Below the pieces are notes generated by a model, which saw only the letters and a program-made list of their open reading frames with translations, was not told the DNA's origin and searched no databases. 64,000 bases of DNA, from contig NZ_LOHE01000112.1 of assembly GCF_001559865.1 (NCBI RefSeq), positions 84,068 to 148,067 of the forward strand, given 5' to 3'. A program made the position numbers and the translations under genes. Below are positions 56,400 to 64,000 of the stretch, piece after piece. Position 1 is the stretch's first letter; each line of letters opens with the position of its first letter. The stretch is from Abyssisolibacter fermentans. Its GTDB lineage: Bacteria > Bacillota > Clostridia > Tissierellales > MCWD3.

Positions 56400-56714
56400 G
56401 TGATTAGCTGGTGGGTACCTTTTTCGGGATGGGGAATGAAAGGTCTTGCTTGTTGGAGAAATGTTTCATTTGAGTATACTTATGATTTTTTGAATGGAAA
56501 TCCAAGATTTTTAACAATATCAAACATTGATTCGTATTTGACAGGTATTAATGTAACATGGTGGCAACCAGAAACTACTGACGATGATATCGTAACAGAA
56601 GTTAATCCCGATGATAAAGTTACATTCAATATAAAAGGGACTTATGTTCTAGGTGTTGAGGTAGAAGGTTTTACAATTGGTGTAAGATTCCAGGAGAATG
56701 GGATGCTAGTTTAA
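56400..56714 (+). CDS. C-terminal continuation of the secreted protein in a shifted frame
   Basis: The frame is open well upstream of its first possible start (GTG 56400). It reads RNALIIHLVESASTIPSVYD just before, overlapping the end of the preceding frame. There is no ribosome site before 56400. The content is tryptophan-rich and beta-like (WWVPFSGWGMKG, TWWQPETTDDD), consistent with a secreted C-terminal domain. It is best read as the remainder of the gene starting at 55715, not as an independent protein. Confidence 0.5.
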   Translation: MISWWVPFSGWGMKGLACWRNVSFEYTYDFLNGNPRFLTISNIDSYLTGINVTWWQPETTDDDIVTEVNPDDKVTFNIKGTYVLGVEVEGFTIGVRFQENGMLV

Positions 56715-56777
56715 GATTATATTAAATTAAAAAGCATTTGATATTTGTCAGGTGCATTACTAGAAGGTGTTGGCGAT

Positions 56778-57089
56778 ATGAAAAAGGAGTCATTTAACAA
56801 TAAGATTTTTATAATTGCTGTAGTTTTAATTATTTCAACTGTTTTATGGAGTCCAGTATCTGTAATTGATACAAACACAACTAAAATTGGTTTACCACTT
56901 CGTTTTATTTGGTATCATGATTATAGTGGATTACCTATGAATAGATTAAGAATATTTGAAATAAATAATTTGTTGAAGATTGATTTTAGAGTAATAAATT
57001 TCTTGGTGGATATAATAATAGTATATTTTTTGATTTTAATGGTTAGAAAGTATTTTGCCATTATTAAAAAAATGTTTCATAATAATTAA
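56778..57089 (+). CDS. Small two-helix membrane protein
   Basis: The protein has about 103 residues with hydrophobic segments at ~10-28 and ~75-95 and a ~45-residue polar loop between them. No family is recognised. ATG 56778 follows AGAAGGTG. It is the last gene of the 54191-57089 operon and ends at a good terminator. As a small membrane protein next to a secreted putative hydrolase, it could be an immunity or export partner, but this is speculation from position. Confidence 0.55.
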   Translation: MKKESFNNKIFIIAVVLIISTVLWSPVSVIDTNTTKIGLPLRFIWYHDYSGLPMNRLRIFEINNLLKIDFRVINFLVDIIIVYFLILMVRKYFAIIKKMFHNN

Positions 57090-57102
57090 TAGTATCAAAC
57101 AT

Positions 57103-57133
57103 GAGGTGGCTGAAATCAATCAGTTACCTCTTT
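57103..57133 (+). terminator. Terminator of the 54191-57089 operon
   Basis: GAGGTGGCTGA (57103-57113) pairs with TCAGTTACCTC (57120-57130) through two G-U pairs, followed by TTT. Confidence 0.8.
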
Positions 57134-57191
57134 AAAATATTGAACGGTTGAGCTTTTTGATACATGAGTTCACACCCACTGGGGATAGTTA

Positions 57192-57410
57192 TTTTTGGGT
57201 GAATAAAATATTTTGTTACAAATATAAAGGTGTATTTAATACGATTAGTAGATTTGATTATAATAAACTTCAAAGTAAATATACATATAAACCATGAGAT
57301 TGTAATATATTTCATGGTTTTGTTTTTTTACGAAATAAAAATATAATGTAGAAATAAAAGGTTTTTGAAGATAAATATAGAAATGTTATAGGAGTGTAAT
57401 GTAGAGAAAG
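57192..57410 (+). repeat. CATGG-hairpin dispersed repeat, copy b
   Basis: The same order of blocks as copy a, with AAACCATGA at 57289-57297 and TCATGGTTT at 57312-57320, then TGTTTTTTT, so the hairpin resembles a terminator. The tail has AAAAGG, AGATAAATATAGAAATGTTATAG. It fills most of the 472-base gap before the gene at 57562; nothing else is evident there. Confidence 0.8.
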
Positions 57411-57561
57411 AGAGATAATAGCTAAAATGAGAAGTTTATAATACATATTTACAATTTGTATAAAATTTTAATATTCATCATATGTGGAAACGATTGCACA
57501 TGAGTGAGGGTGAATTTTTTAATTATTGCATAGAAAAATTACCAAATACAGGAGGTTTTTG

Positions 57562-58500
57562 ATGATGCCAAATCAATATATTTATAATCTTAGTTATCCA
57601 GATTATGAAGAAGATCTTTGTGCTCTTGAGGTAAAATCTCTTTTCAACTTAAGTTTGGATGGTAAAGTCTTTTTCTCAAGTAAACAAGTAGATCCTTCTA
57701 TAAGTCCATATTTGAAACAAAGGTTAGAGATTGCTTATAGGACCTCGTCCTTTTCCGATATAATTGAGCTTTTAGAAAAAAATACAATAACTTTAAATGA
57801 CTTTAAAGTTGAATATTTAAAGTTATTCAGTGATGATCCATATGCTAAGAAAAGAAAAGAACTTTGCAAGGAAGTGGGTTTTAGAATTCAAGGCTTTCCT
57901 TCCTTTACTTCTCCTAAAACCACTTTTGGGATCACTTTTTATAAAGATAATTGGTATTTTGGTGTTTTAGCCAAGAATAATCGTAAATGGAAAAAACATA
58001 ATTCTAAACCTTACTCGTATTCTAGCTCACTTGGAATAAATCTAGCAAAAGCTCTTGTCAATATTGCTGGCAATGGAGATTTTTCAAAAAGATTAATAGA
58101 TCCATGTTGTGGTGTTGGAACTGTTCTACTAGAAGGCTTTTTTGCTGGCTACGATATTATAGGGTGGGAGATAAAAAGCAAAGTTGCTGAGAATGCTAGA
58201 ATAAATTTACGTCATTTTAACAATCCACCTAGAGTTACTAGTGGTGATATCCAAGATATTGAGGATACTTTTGATGCTTCGATTGTAGATATTCCCTATG
58301 GTAACTTTACTCCTACAAGTGAAGAAAATCGAGTAAGTATTATCAAAAATGCTAAAAGAATCTCAAAAAAAGTAGTTATAGTTTCTTCAGATGATATTAC
58401 TTATCTTATTTTAAGTCAGAACCTTACTGTTTTAGATTTATGTACCGTAAGTAAAGGCAGAAAGGGTAGTTTTATTAGATATATCTGGGTCTGTGAATAA
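57562..58500 (+). CDS. Trm11/THUMP-type RNA methyltransferase
   Basis: The protein has about 312 residues. The N-terminal half lacks a recognised fold but resembles the preparatory region of Trm11-like enzymes. The C-terminal half is a Rossmann methyltransferase, with motif I DPCCGVGTVLLEG (near 192-204), GWEIKSK as motif II, and motif IV DIPYGNF in place of the usual DPPYG. The target is probably guanosine N2 in tRNA, by family analogy. GGAGG at 57551-57555 favours ATG 57562 or 57565; upstream in-frame codons are untranslated. It lies alone between repeat copies. Confidence 0.8.
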   Translation: MMPNQYIYNLSYPDYEEDLCALEVKSLFNLSLDGKVFFSSKQVDPSISPYLKQRLEIAYRTSSFSDIIELLEKNTITLNDFKVEYLKLFSDDPYAKKRKELCKEVGFRIQGFPSFTSPKTTFGITFYKDNWYFGVLAKNNRKWKKHNSKPYSYSSSLGINLAKALVNIAGNGDFSKRLIDPCCGVGTVLLEGFFAGYDIIGWEIKSKVAENARINLRHFNNPPRVTSGDIQDIEDTFDASIVDIPYGNFTPTSEENRVSIIKNAKRISKKVVIVSSDDITYLILSQNLTVLDLCTVSKGRKGSFIRYIWVCE

Positions 58501-58681
58501 TCATATTAACTCTTTTATTGAGACGCTTTTTTAAGAATTTGTAGATTCGTGAAATGGTTGCTATAGAGAAGAAGTGAAAGTTATTCAGAAACAATTATTT
58601 CAAATGCTCGTACTAAACAGAAAAACTTCCAAAATAGAAATTTTTACAAAACGATTAAAAATAGAAGCTAAATAGAATGAA

Positions 58682-58710
58682 TTGAAACATAAATATTGAT
58701 ATGATATAGT
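58682..58710 (+). promoter_or_regulatory. Promoter upstream of the TauE/SafE gene
   Basis: TTGAAA at 58682-58687, a 17-base spacer and TATAGT at 58705-58710. The gene starts about 80 bases downstream. The rest of the 289-base gap shows nothing else. Confidence 0.5.
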
Positions 58711-58789
58711 ATTATCCTAAGATTTAATTGGTATGAAAATTAGTGTTAGTTAATGTCATCAAAATTCAATTATGAATTAGGAGGAAAAT

Positions 58790-59527
58790 ATGACAAGTGA
58801 AATTATAACAATCCTTATAAGCTTTGTGATTATATTTTTAGCAGGATTTATACAAGGTACAACTAGCTTTGGATTTTCGTTATTATCAGTGCCTCTTTTA
58901 GGATTATTTCTGCCACTTAAAATAATAGTTCCAATGCTTATAGTATTTGGTCTTTTAATGAACTCTATTATTCTTTATCAAATTAGAGAACATGTTCAAT
59001 TGAAAAGGATAGCGGTATTAGTTATTTCAGCAGTTGTAGCTACACCTATAGGAGCAAATTTACTTATAAACTTAAATGAAGGCGTGCTAAAAGTAATAGT
59101 AGGGGTAATTGTAACTATAGCAGCAGTATCTTTCCATTTTGGATATAAGGTTAAGATTAATAATGAAAAGTTAGCCTATGTACCCGTTGGTTTTATCAGT
59201 GGATTATTAAATGGAAGTGTTAGCATAAGTGGACCACCGGTGATATTGTTCTTGACTAATCAAGACGTTTCAAAACAAGTTTTTAGAGCAACTTTAACTG
59301 CGTATTTCTGGATACTTAATAATATGACGATAGCAATATTCATATATAAGAAAATGATTACTGCTGAAGTTTTGAAGTATACTGGATATTTATTACCAGC
59401 ATTGATTATAGGAGTTTTGATAGGTGTTAAAGTAGGAAACAAAGTTAAAGAAGAATCATTTAAAAAATTAACAACTGTATTAATAGCTTTAATGGGAATA
59501 TTATCAATAGTTTCAGGGATAAAGTAA
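58790..59527 (+). CDS. TauE/SafE family sulfite/anion permease
   Basis: The 245-residue membrane protein has about seven to eight hydrophobic helices in two similar halves. Family-typical glycine-rich segments are FLAGFIQGTTSFGFSLLSVPLL in the first half and FISGLLNGSVSISGPPVILFL in the second. TauE/SafE proteins move sulfur-containing or organic anions; the substrate is not predictable. AGGAGG precedes ATG 58790. The end of the gene is part of a hairpin (59512-59540). Confidence 0.9.
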   Translation: MTSEIITILISFVIIFLAGFIQGTTSFGFSLLSVPLLGLFLPLKIIVPMLIVFGLLMNSIILYQIREHVQLKRIAVLVISAVVATPIGANLLINLNEGVLKVIVGVIVTIAAVSFHFGYKVKINNEKLAYVPVGFISGLLNGSVSISGPPVILFLTNQDVSKQVFRATLTAYFWILNNMTIAIFIYKKMITAEVLKYTGYLLPALIIGVLIGVKVGNKVKEESFKKLTTVLIALMGILSIVSGIK

Positions 59528-59540
59528 ATTTATTCCTGAA
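59512..59540 (+). terminator. Hairpin overlapping the end of the TauE/SafE gene
   Basis: TTCAGGGATAAA (59512-59523) pairs with TTTATTCCTGAA (59529-59540), with one G-U pair; the TAA stop lies in the loop. There is no T-run after it, so termination may rely on other signals. Confidence 0.5.
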
Positions 59541-59629
59541 TTAATATCAAAAGAAAATAAGTTACTTAGGTGAATTAATATAAAACAGGGAAGAATAAGT
59601 AATGTACAATCATTAAAGACAGATATTTC

Positions 59630-59870
59630 TGGTGAATATAAATATTCTGTTACAATTACAAAGGTGTATTAATTAAATTAGTAGATTTAGGTATAGTAAA
59701 TTTATCATTGATAAAATTATCAAATATTCATTAAACATATTTTGTAATAAAAATTAAATAAATATACATATAAACCATGAGATTGTAATATATTTCATGG
59801 TTTACTTTTTAGCAAAGCATGATTAATAAATACTGGAACAAAAGGTCATTAAAGATAAATATAGATGTTT
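59630..59870 (+). repeat. CATGG-hairpin dispersed repeat, copy c
   Basis: AAACCATGA at 59772-59780 and TCATGGTTT at 59795-59803 form the hairpin. The upstream GTGTATTAATTAAATTAGTAG and downstream AAAAGGTCATTAAAGATAAA are recognisable but diverged. It occupies about half of the 500-base gap before the PadR gene. Confidence 0.75.
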
Positions 59871-59950
59871 TTATTCTATTTTAAACATTATCCTACTCTA
59901 GAAATAATTCTTAGGTTATCAAAAGTTGTTGAATATAGGAGGCAATGGAA

Positions 59951-60014
59951 ACTACTTGACAATATAGAGTAGTGAGCTTATAATAAGCATATACTACTTG
60001 ACAATATAGAGTAG
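59951..60014 (+). promoter_or_regulatory. PadR operon promoter with twin operators
   Basis: A 22-base word, ACTACTTGACAATATAGAGT plus AG, occurs identically at 59951-59972 and 59993-60014. Each copy contains a CTACT...AGTAG dyad. The first contains the -35 TTGACA (59956-59961) of a perfect promoter, with a 17-base spacer and -10 TATAAT at 59979-59984. The second covers the expected start site. This is a textbook layout for autorepression by the PadR protein encoded next. Confidence 0.8.
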
Positions 60015-60029
60015 CGGGGGTGTTAATGT

Positions 60030-60362
60030 TTGGATAAAGCACAATTGTTAAAAGGTATATTAGATGGCTGTATTTTGCAGATTATTCAGTGCAAAGAAAC
60101 ATATGGTTATAAAATAACAGAGGAATTGAATGAAAAGGGATTTTATGATTTAAATGAGGGAACAGTGTATCCTATTCTTGTTCGATTAGAAAAAAAAGGA
60201 TTAATAACCTCAGCGTCAAGAGTTTCTCCGCTTGGGCCAAGGCGTAAGTATTTTAAATTAAGTGAAGAAGGTCAGATATATTTGGATGAGTTTAAAAAAC
60301 TATGGCATGGTATAAAAGGTGCAGTTAATACAATCTTAGAAGAGGGTGATAAGGATGAATAA
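60030..60362 (+). CDS. PadR-family transcriptional regulator
   Basis: The 110-residue protein has the PadR winged helix (~8-80), with GILDGCILQIIQCKETYGYKI, the LNEGTVYPILVRLEKKGLI recognition helix and GPRRKYFKLSEEG in the wing. A short C-terminal dimerisation helix follows. The start is TTG at 60030, after GGGGGTG; the ATG at 60026 is out of frame and soon hits a stop. The downstream membrane-protein gene overlaps it by 8 bases. Ligands are probably hydrophobic drugs or an envelope signal (by family). Confidence 0.92.
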   Translation: MDKAQLLKGILDGCILQIIQCKETYGYKITEELNEKGFYDLNEGTVYPILVRLEKKGLITSASRVSPLGPRRKYFKLSEEGQIYLDEFKKLWHGIKGAVNTILEEGDKDE

Positions 60363-61200
60363 TAATAGTAGAAATAAAATTTTTATAACAATTGGATTTA
60401 CAATTTTATTAGTGGTACAGATGTTAATCTTCTTATCTGCTAAAGGGTTAGAGTCAGCATCTTTATTAGTAATGTTTATAGCTATCATTTTTTTAGCGGT
60501 TATAGCAATAATGATAAGTGTAAGTGAATTGAACCAAACAAAAGGAAGAGTTAAAAATTTACCAGAAGAATATAAAAAGGTATATTTAGATGCAAATGAA
60601 ATCATTACAATGAGTACAATGACAAAAGGTCAAAAACGAGATACTATGGTAATGGTTCTTGAGATTTTTGAACATGCTGCAATAGAAAAAAGAGATGTGA
60701 ATGAAGTGATTAGAAATGATTTACGAGGATATTTGGATGAGTTTATTGAAGTATCTGGAGGAAGAACAACATCATTATATTTAGTTGGATACTCAACCTT
60801 CTCTTTTGTGGCATATTTGTTTGCTATGAAGCTATATTTACTTTCAAGAAATAGTGAATGGAGTTTAGAAGGATTGAAAGCTAATACATTTGATTTAGGT
60901 ATTATAGTAGTATACGGAGCTATTGCTTATGTTTTTATGCCATTGAATTTAATCATTATGCAAAAGGCAGCAAATGAGCAATGGGTAGGTATTAAACGAG
61001 GATTAATATTAATACCGTTTGCTATTCCGATTGGATTAATTGCTACTATGATGTTAATTCGTGATCCTAATATGCTTGCAATTATTGAGATGAAAGTTCC
61101 TATTTTTACATCAGTTATATCTATATTTATTGGTGTTGTGGTATTGTTTGGAAGCTTTATTCTAATGAAAATTGCAAGGAAACATAAATGGCATAAATGA
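60355..61200 (+). CDS. PadR-associated multi-pass membrane protein (DUF1048-like centre)
   Basis: The protein has about 281 residues: two N-terminal helices (~8-55), a cytosolic helical centre (~75-135) with FEHAAIEKRDVNEVIRNDLR, reminiscent of DUF1048, and four more helices (~145-275). DUF1048-type proteins are often encoded next to PadR regulators. ATG 60355 follows GAGGGTGAT; an in-frame GTG nine bases earlier is unlikely. Cotranscribed with padR. Function unknown. Confidence 0.7.
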   Translation: MNNNSRNKIFITIGFTILLVVQMLIFLSAKGLESASLLVMFIAIIFLAVIAIMISVSELNQTKGRVKNLPEEYKKVYLDANEIITMSTMTKGQKRDTMVMVLEIFEHAAIEKRDVNEVIRNDLRGYLDEFIEVSGGRTTSLYLVGYSTFSFVAYLFAMKLYLLSRNSEWSLEGLKANTFDLGIIVVYGAIAYVFMPLNLIIMQKAANEQWVGIKRGLILIPFAIPIGLIATMMLIRDPNMLAIIEMKVPIFTSVISIFIGVVVLFGSFILMKIARKHKWHK

Positions 61201-61202
61201 TA

Positions 61203-61410
61203 TTTATTAAAAAATATATCATTAACTAATTATTTAATATTTATTTAGTATCTTTTTTGATAATAAGAATAAAATAAACTAACGTATGAACCATGAAAAT
61301 ATAATATATTTCATGGTTTTGTTTTTTGTGATAAATATAATGTGTAATACATGGAATAAAAGGATTTTTAAGATAATTATAGAAATATTATAAGAGTGTT
61401 GGATATGAAG
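61203..61410 (+). repeat. CATGG-hairpin dispersed repeat, copy d
   Basis: The hairpin is AACCATGAAA (61289-61298) with TTTCATGGTT (61309-61318). Relative to copies a-c, the inner pairs have changed but stay complementary. The tail TACATGGAATAAAAGG, then AGATAATTATAGAAATATTATAAGAGTG, matches copy e. It fills nearly all of the gap before ATG 61453. Confidence 0.75.
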
Positions 61411-61452
61411 TGTGATTTAAAGTGTTTATATGAAATGGGAAGGTGTTAAGTA

Positions 61453-62136
61453 ATGGAATATAAAGCTATATTTTTTGATAGAGATGGAACACTTACATAT
61501 CGAAACAAAGAAAAATTGGAATGGCTCAATCAAACAATAGAAGGATGGTCCAAAAGGAAGTTTAAGTTATATTATAACAGGATGATGCAATTATTTGATA
61601 TTGCAGGTTATCCGAAAGAAGGGTTAAAAAACATAGATGATGAAAAAGTGTTCTGGAAGAAGTATTATGAAGAATTATTAAAAGCAGAATGTATAGCTGA
61701 ATCAGTAAAAGAAAAGGCAGAATTACTATTTTCTGAACTTTGGTGTAATAATGACAGAAGTTTATTTGATGAAGTAATAGAAGTAATGGAATACTTTAAG
61801 AGCAAAGGATATAAAATTGGTGTAATAAGTGATACATCACCATCATTACAGCTTACTTTAGAAAATTTAGGACTAGGAAAATATATAGATAGTTATATTT
61901 GTAGTGATCTCGTAGGAGTTATGAAACCAAATCCACTTATTTATAAGACAGCATTAAAATCACTTGATGTAATAGCTACTGAAAGTATTTACGTTGATGA
62001 TTATGATGTTGAAGCTGATGGAGCAAGAGAATTGGGAGTTACTTCATTCCATTTAGATAGAAGCGGTATCAAAAAAAGTGAGTGGATGATTGAGTCTCTA
62101 AAAGAGATTATTGAGTATGTTGAACGAGTGAAATGA
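61453..62136 (+). CDS. HAD-superfamily hydrolase
   Basis: The 227-residue protein is a haloacid-dehalogenase-like phosphatase. Motif I is FFDRDGTLT (residues 7-15, nucleophile D9 and acid D11), motif II is VISDTS, motif III is KPNPLIY and motif IV is VDDYDVEADGARELG. An alpha-helical C1 cap lies between ~20 and 95. The substrate is unknown. The start follows GGGAAGGTG, and the tail of repeat copy d lies about 40 bases upstream. It stands as a single-gene cassette. Confidence 0.9.
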   Translation: MEYKAIFFDRDGTLTYRNKEKLEWLNQTIEGWSKRKFKLYYNRMMQLFDIAGYPKEGLKNIDDEKVFWKKYYEELLKAECIAESVKEKAELLFSELWCNNDRSLFDEVIEVMEYFKSKGYKIGVISDTSPSLQLTLENLGLGKYIDSYICSDLVGVMKPNPLIYKTALKSLDVIATESIYVDDYDVEADGARELGVTSFHLDRSGIKKSEWMIESLKEIIEYVERVK

Positions 62137-62300
62137 GTCTTGGTTTAGGTGCAGTGAGGTTTATCCCTATTCCATTACATGAAAGATGATGATATAAAAA
62201 TTTTGCTTATAGTTAATTGTTCCGCATAAAAAGTGTATTTTGTAATTTATGACGAATTCAATTAATGATAAGATGAAATTCTAAAAGTGGGGTGAACTAA

Positions 62301-63164
62301 ATGAGTGATTTAAGTTATCACTGTAAGTGGAGATTAGAATTAGCAAAACAAATTTGTGAAAAAATAAGGGATATTAAAGGAGTAAAAGCAATAATTGTAG
62401 GTGGTTCAGTCGCAAGAGGTTACGCTGATGAATATTCAGATTTAGAAATACCTATATTTTGGGATAAGCAACCCGATGAGAATACTCGAAAGCTTATAGT
62501 AAAGAAACTGAATGCAGAATATTTTTATCCATATAATTACGAAGCAAGAGAGGATAATGTCATTGTCAATGGATTTAGGATTGATTTATGGCACATTACT
62601 CTTGATGAAGAAGAAGAAGTTATCAAATCTGTTACCAAAGATTTTGAAATAGATTTTGGAAGTAGCAATGCTATGGATACTATAAGAACTTCTATACCAC
62701 TGTTTGGTGAAGAAATAATATATTCTTGGAAGGATAAAGCAAAAGAATATCCGAAAGAGATTGCTATAAAAAATATTAAAGAAAGTCTGAAATCAATTGA
62801 TAGTACTCATGTTGAACTTTATCTTCAAAGGCAAAATTCAACGTTAATAAATGAGCATATTGCTCATTTACAAAAGAATATATTCCTCATACTTCTTGCT
62901 TTAAACAATGAATACTTTCCAACATTTAAATGGATGTATAAATCACTCGAGACTTTTAAAATCAAACCTGAAAATATTGAGCAAAGATTTAGAGACATTT
63001 TTACCTACCCACCAAGGAAGGCATTTGAAAATACTTTAATTATTATGTTGGAGACTCTCCATATAATAAATGAGGTATATTCAGAAATTAACACAAATAT
63101 AGTTTTAAGCAAACTAAAATCTGCTCGAATTGCTCATAATCATCCAGTAAATATTTGGGGTTAA
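62301..63164 (+). CDS. Nucleotidyltransferase-domain protein
   Basis: The 287-residue protein has an N-terminal nucleotidyltransferase fold: IIVGGSVARGYADEYSDLEI (near 33-52) gives the GS...D-x-D/E metal-binding motif. A C-terminal helical region of ~130 residues follows. It resembles streptomycin/kanamycin-type adenylyltransferases and the DUF4037 group, but with E in place of the second D (SDLE). Whether it modifies an antibiotic, a tRNA or a protein cannot be decided. GTGGGGTGAAC precedes ATG 62301. Confidence 0.78.
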   Translation: MSDLSYHCKWRLELAKQICEKIRDIKGVKAIIVGGSVARGYADEYSDLEIPIFWDKQPDENTRKLIVKKLNAEYFYPYNYEAREDNVIVNGFRIDLWHITLDEEEEVIKSVTKDFEIDFGSSNAMDTIRTSIPLFGEEIIYSWKDKAKEYPKEIAIKNIKESLKSIDSTHVELYLQRQNSTLINEHIAHLQKNIFLILLALNNEYFPTFKWMYKSLETFKIKPENIEQRFRDIFTYPPRKAFENTLIIMLETLHIINEVYSEINTNIVLSKLKSARIAHNHPVNIWG

Positions 63165-63356
63165 TTATACCTTAACGACGTAATCTTCGTATTTTGTGAA
63201 CTAATGGGTTGACTTAATAAGCTCTAAGTTATATTAAATATCAATTTTATTTTTAACATAGTAGGAAATTTAAAAAAGAATAAAGATTGTTAGTTTTGGA
63301 TAATGTAGAATATTGTTCATAATAGTGGCTACAATCGGTTTCTGTATTATCTATCG

Positions 63357-63590
63357 TGTATTTAATACGATTAGTAGATTTAACTATAATAAAAATTCAT
63401 TGGATGCCTCAAAAAAATTATTAAATATTATTTTGAGCACCTTTTTAATAATAAAATTAAAGAAATATATATAAGCCATGAAATTATAATATATTTCATG
63501 GTTTTACTTTTTGAATAAAAAATGTAGAAATACATGGAATAAAAGGTTTTTAAAGATAAATATAGAAATATTACAAGAGTATAATAAATG
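63357..63590 (+). repeat. CATGG-hairpin dispersed repeat, copy e
   Basis: GTATTTAATACGATTAGTAG, a TTATTAAATATTA block inside a TGCCTCAAAA/TTTTGAGCA dyad, the hairpin AAGCCATGAAAT (63473-63484) with ATTTCATGGTTT (63493-63504) and the TACATGGAATAAAAGG tail. It lies within the 540-base gap between the nucleotidyltransferase and Nudix genes; the rest of that gap shows no gene. Confidence 0.75.
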
Positions 63591-63703
63591 GGAATAGATA
63601 TAAGTTTGGATATACATATAATGCTTTAATGGTTAAATAAAAAATGGACGTAGTAATGTGCAATACTGCTAAATTTTAAAATATATTTACAAAGGAGGAC
63701 TAT

Positions 63704-63904
63704 ATGGAAACAAGCGTAAGAGCAATAATTCCTTTCAACGGAGATCTAATTTTAATACATAGAGTAAGAGAAGAAAATGCTCAAATACTTGATTATTATG
63801 TTTTTCCAGGTGGACGATTAGAGGTAAGCGAAAGTGTTGAAGAATGTTTAGTTAGAGAACTACAAGAAGAAATAGGAATTGATATAAACCCAGATTATTT
63901 ATAG
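63704..63904 (+). pseudogene. Nudix hydrolase gene truncated by a repeat insertion
   Basis: The frame starts properly (AAAGGAGG before ATG 63704). It contains an intact Nudix box, GGRLEVSESVEECLVRELQEE (as two overlapping halves GGRLEVSESVEECL and RELQEEIG), but ends after only 66 codons against the usual ~140-150. The last six codons (NPDYL plus stop) are part of module A of the dispersed repeat, starting at 63887. So the C-terminal half of the domain is missing, and the gene is probably inactive. Confidence 0.75.
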
Positions 63905-64000
63905 AAAATTAAATACTCTACTATATTCTTCTGATTATAAGGTATCCATTAAATTCTCGACATACCAACTCGTATGCCTTCGAATTCACTGAAATCTTCT
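63887..64000 (+). repeat. Modular repeat A-C, running off the window
   Basis: 63887-63917 is module A, with 30 of 31 bases identical to 1841-1871. After a short ~6-base link, 63924-64000 is module C, about 90% identical to the reverse complement of 38204-38280, with its CATAC/GTATG palindrome. Module B is absent. The element continues beyond 64000. Confidence 0.8.

Noticed and set aside
52995..63590. CRISPR array
   Set aside because: The repeat copies are ~200 bases long, kilobases apart and diverged, without regular spacers or cas genes.
1..64000. tRNA or rRNA genes
   Set aside because: No cloverleaf with GGTTCRA-type T-loop or rRNA core segment was noticed on either strand by eye; a dedicated tRNA scan was not possible.

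Overview
The window is AT-rich DNA, strongly coding on the + strand, from an anaerobic, spore-forming, low-GC member of the Clostridia. The evidence is spoVS under a sigma-H-type promoter, ymxH and spoIIIE/ftsK, AGGAGG ribosome sites, a double-cubane Fe-S reductase pair, giant S-layer-homology proteins and decayed agr peptide genes. The species cannot be named from this sequence alone. No rRNA, tRNA, CRISPR array, intact transposase or phage module was seen.

Region 1 (1-17000) is a conserved housekeeping block. Its order is M16 peptidase (mlpA/ymxG), ymxH, aspartokinase (dapG), tepA, uppP, spoIIIE/ftsK, mnmH, rimO, pgsA, cinA, recA, recX, rny and spoVS. This largely parallels the mlpA-ymxH-dapG-tepA-spoIIIE-pgsA-cinA-recA-rny-spoVS order of Bacillus subtilis. 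recA has a consensus promoter with a LexA box just downstream and an unusual hairpin between its Shine-Dalgarno (SD) sequence and start codon. A strong terminator runs straight into the recX ribosome site. rny has no usable ATG, and its best-placed start is an AUU. A tandem ~107-bp repeat and a textbook sigma-H promoter lie between rny and spoVS.

Region 2 (17000-27900) holds small metabolic and regulatory genes. These are a metallo-beta-lactamase-fold enzyme, a SAM methyltransferase, a GrpB-family protein, a double-cubane-cluster reductase with a DUF3343 protein and its ATPase activator, a protein joining an integrase-type SAM-like domain to a DUF6930-like region, an S51 peptidase, an AraC/GyrI-like regulator, a membrane protein and a large HTH regulator.

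Region 3 (28200-50400) encodes two giant secreted S-layer-homology proteins (3159 and 3010 residues). A two-component system lies between them and an HTH regulator is divergent from the first. The gap between the first giant gene and the two-component system holds the relic of a duplicated ABC permease/DUF3592 region and a complete copy of a modular A-B-C intergenic repeat.

Region 4 (50400-64000) is accessory DNA. It contains a GntR-ABC-DUF3592 operon, a decayed agr locus (AgrA receiver fragment and an AgrD-like precursor without a start), an operon of membrane and secreted proteins that includes a frameshifted NlpC/P60-like gene, a Trm11-like methyltransferase, a TauE/SafE permease, a PadR operon with twin operators, a HAD hydrolase, a nucleotidyltransferase and a Nudix gene cut short by a repeat. 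Five copies of a ~200-bp repeat with a conserved CATGG hairpin lie in the gaps between these cassettes. This arrangement is the most unusual structural feature of the window, together with the modular A/B/C repeats and the giant-protein locus.
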